From the NCBI GenBank assembly GCA_044359885.1, contig JBIKLI010000057.1, positions 1 through 16,886 on the forward strand: a stretch of 16,886 nucleotides of DNA, written 5' to 3'. This document shows positions 15,429-16,886 of this stretch, in pieces. The number at the start of each line of letters is the position of its first letter. Position 1 is the first letter of the stretch. The stretch is from CAIOSQ01 sp044359885 (GTDB taxonomy: Bacteria > Pseudomonadota > Alphaproteobacteria > CACIAM-22H2). The notes beneath the pieces are model-generated. The model was not told the origin of the DNA, ran no database searches, and worked only from the letters and a program-made list of their open reading frames with translations. A program made the position numbers and the translations under genes.

Positions 15429-16816
15429 TCAGATCCGCCGAGCTCGCGGCGAATTGCTTCAACGACGCGGCTTGGTATTCCCGAGTTTTCGATCTTCGGT
15501 AGAAGAAAGTGGATGCTTTGCCGATCGTCGATCGGGATGTCGCGCAAGGCATCCACCAGAAGCGTCGCGACGGCGCGCTGGCGCATCAGTCCGTGCACCG
15601 GGGCTTCGGCTTCGAGCAATGCCTGGAACCGCGCGGCAGGCGCTCCCTTCGGCAGCACCAGATCACCGAAGCCGCCCGGCTTGTCCAGCCGCCGCCAGCG
15701 GCGGATCAGGGCCGCCACCATGTGTTCGCCACCGGCGAAACAGCCGGTAGCATCGTCGACCAGGGCGTCGAGGAGCGCACGAAGCGCCGCCGCCTCCGAA
15801 TCCGCGTCGCCATGGGTCAACGGCCGGTCGCCCGCCAGCGCCCGCTGGACCCGCCCCAGCAGGATGGCGCGCGTCTCGGCGGCGGCATGGGCGGCCACGA
15901 AGGCCGAGAAATCGGCATACCAGGCGGCCGACTGGCGCGGCGTCTCGACCGACTGTCCCCGGGCGATCGCGATCGCGACGGCCAGCGCCGATTTCAGGTC
16001 CGGCTGCCGCCCCAGAAGCTCGCTGACGACGTTCGCCGATCCCAGGCAGTCCGCCAGCATCGAGTCGACCGCCTGGATCGCTGGCGGCGTCCGGGCCGTG
16101 CGCCCCCAGCCAAGCGCGGCGTCGAGCCGCGCCAGCAGGGTTCGGGCCGGCTCCAGGCTGCGCGCGATCCCGTGGGCGGCCGCGTGCAACCGGTCGAGAT
16201 GGCCGCCGCCGCGCGCGGCGATCCGGGCGTGGAACTCGTCGAGCGCGCCGGGTTCCGGTTGCGGATGGCGGCGGTCGGCGCGCGACTGTTCGGCGCGCCG
16301 GCGCGCCTCTTCGATCGTCTTTTCGAGGAAGGCGACGCTCTGCGCCATGCCGCGCTCGCCGGACTGGGCGGTCAGGCGGGCGGCCCGCTGCACGGCGGCG
16401 GACAGAAGCGACCCGGTATCCTCGAGGACCCTGAAATGCCTGGGGGTATGGAGCAATTCGGTGGGCGTGATCCCGTTGCGGTCGAGAAAGTCGCGCAGGA
16501 TCGCCCCGATCGCGCGGCGACTGCGCGGGCCGTAGAAATCCTCGAGATCCCCGCACCAGCAGTCACGGTCGTCGGCCCCCGACAGTTTGATCGGTGGCTC
16601 GCTGTCGTCCGTCCGTTCCGCCTGATAGACGACGGTCTCGAACAGCGTGCGATCGCCGACGTCCCGCGCCCGGATCACCCGGACCGCCTCGTAGGCCTTG
16701 CGCGCCAGCAATTCGGTCGCAAGCGCGATCGAGGCGTCGAGCCGCAGGCGCGACGCCTCTATCGTCCAGCGCCCGTCGCGCCGGGACAGGATTTCGAAGC
16801 GGTGGACACGCTCCAT
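15425..16816 (-). CDS. Protein of unknown function, 463 residues
   Basis: I do not recognise a family. Seen: an N-terminal part that looks alpha/beta (MERVHRFEILSRRDGRWTIEASRLRLDASIALATELLARKAYEAVRVIRARD, about 1-52); a CWC motif at 86-88 within DDRDCWCGDLEDFYGPRSRRAIG; a charged helix at about 150-170 (FLEKTIEEARRRAEQSRADRR); then a long helical Ala/Leu-rich region to the C-terminus ending in IENSGIPSRVVEAIRRELGGSD. No signal peptide or membrane helices, so it is probably cytoplasmic. Protein-like composition over the whole length and its position between two same-strand genes support it as real. It ends 110 bases before the pentapeptide gene. ATG 16816 is the first Met of the frame; its ribosome site is weak. 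Confidence 0.8.
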   Translation of the reverse strand: MERVHRFEILSRRDGRWTIEASRLRLDASIALATELLARKAYEAVRVIRARDVGDRTLFETVVYQAERTDDSEPPIKLSGADDRDCWCGDLEDFYGPRSRRAIGAILRDFLDRNGITPTELLHTPRHFRVLEDTGSLLSAAVQRAARLTAQSGERGMAQSVAFLEKTIEEARRRAEQSRADRRHPQPEPGALDEFHARIAARGGGHLDRLHAAAHGIARSLEPARTLLARLDAALGWGRTARTPPAIQAVDSMLADCLGSANVVSELLGRQPDLKSALAVAIAIARGQSVETPRQSAAWYADFSAFVAAHAAAETRAILLGRVQRALAGDRPLTHGDADSEAAALRALLDALVDDATGCFAGGEHMVAALIRRWRRLDKPGGFGDLVLPKGAPAARFQALLEAEAPVHGLMRQRAVATLLVDALRDIPIDDRQSIHFLLPKIENSGIPSRVVEAIRRELGGSD

Positions 16817-16846
16817 CGAGGCCGGGAAGGGCCGGACGCCCCGGCG

Positions 16847-16886
16847 TCAGCCGCGGCCGATGAAGGGCATCTTGGTCGCCATCACG
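16847..16886 (-). CDS. C-terminal end of a gene cut by the window edge
   Basis: Minus-strand frame reading VMATKMPFIGRG followed by TGA at 16849-16847. It is open to the window edge, on the same strand as, and 30 bases upstream of, the unknown 463-residue gene, as expected in an operon. Twelve codons are too few to name it. A GACGCC-CC-GGCGTC inverted repeat (16835-16848) overlaps its stop, with a loop too small and no T tract to call a terminator. Confidence 0.45.
   Translation of the reverse strand, partial: VMATKMPFIGRG

Overview
The window is GC-rich chromosomal DNA, about 70% G+C with strong G/C preference at third codon positions. It fits an alphaproteobacterium, probably near Rhodospirillales. 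The main evidence is the J-domain gene-cobS-cobT order, the typical alphaproteobacterial form of GreB, and a perfect CtrA-type TTAA-N7-TTAA site. It reads as ordinary chromosome. I see no insertion sequence, tRNA, rRNA, CRISPR array or phage structural gene, and no gene-free stretch longer than about 220 bases.

Left part (1-9080, all on the plus strand). First comes a large TPR protein with two glycosyltransferase-9-like domains, probably cut by the window edge. A compact run follows: a CoA-transferase of family III (CaiB type), an HTD2/mesaconyl-C4-CoA-hydratase-like hot-dog dehydratase, a small zinc-finger/J-domain protein, cobS and cobT. The first three genes overlap by ATGA (4 bases), so the chaperone-like gene usually linked to cobST is translationally coupled to two acyl-CoA genes. 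CobS and CobT are the AAA+ and von Willebrand-like subunits of the aerobic cobaltochelatase in B12 synthesis; the large subunit CobN is not in the window.

Middle part (9089-13890). A phage-CII-like regulator (minus) diverges from lepA (elongation factor 4, plus), which has a good sigma-70 promoter. lepA converges on a two-gene minus-strand unit, an MFS transporter followed by a small two-helix membrane protein. Divergent from the MFS gene is greB, the transcript cleavage factor.

Right part (13899-16886, all minus). There is a pentapeptide-repeat protein made of two similar modules, a conserved-looking protein of unknown function, and the last codons of another gene at the window edge. The spacer before the pentapeptide gene is the only clearly AT-rich patch. 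It holds a TTGACC-N17-TAGATT promoter, a TTGCGCAA palindrome and the CtrA-like box. This is the most interesting regulatory signal in the window.

I did not find a clear undescribed multi-gene system. The best leads are the possibly cell-cycle-controlled pentapeptide gene with its unknown partner, the gap-free duplicated glycosyltransferase protein, and the coupling of acyl-CoA genes to the J-domain/cobST block.
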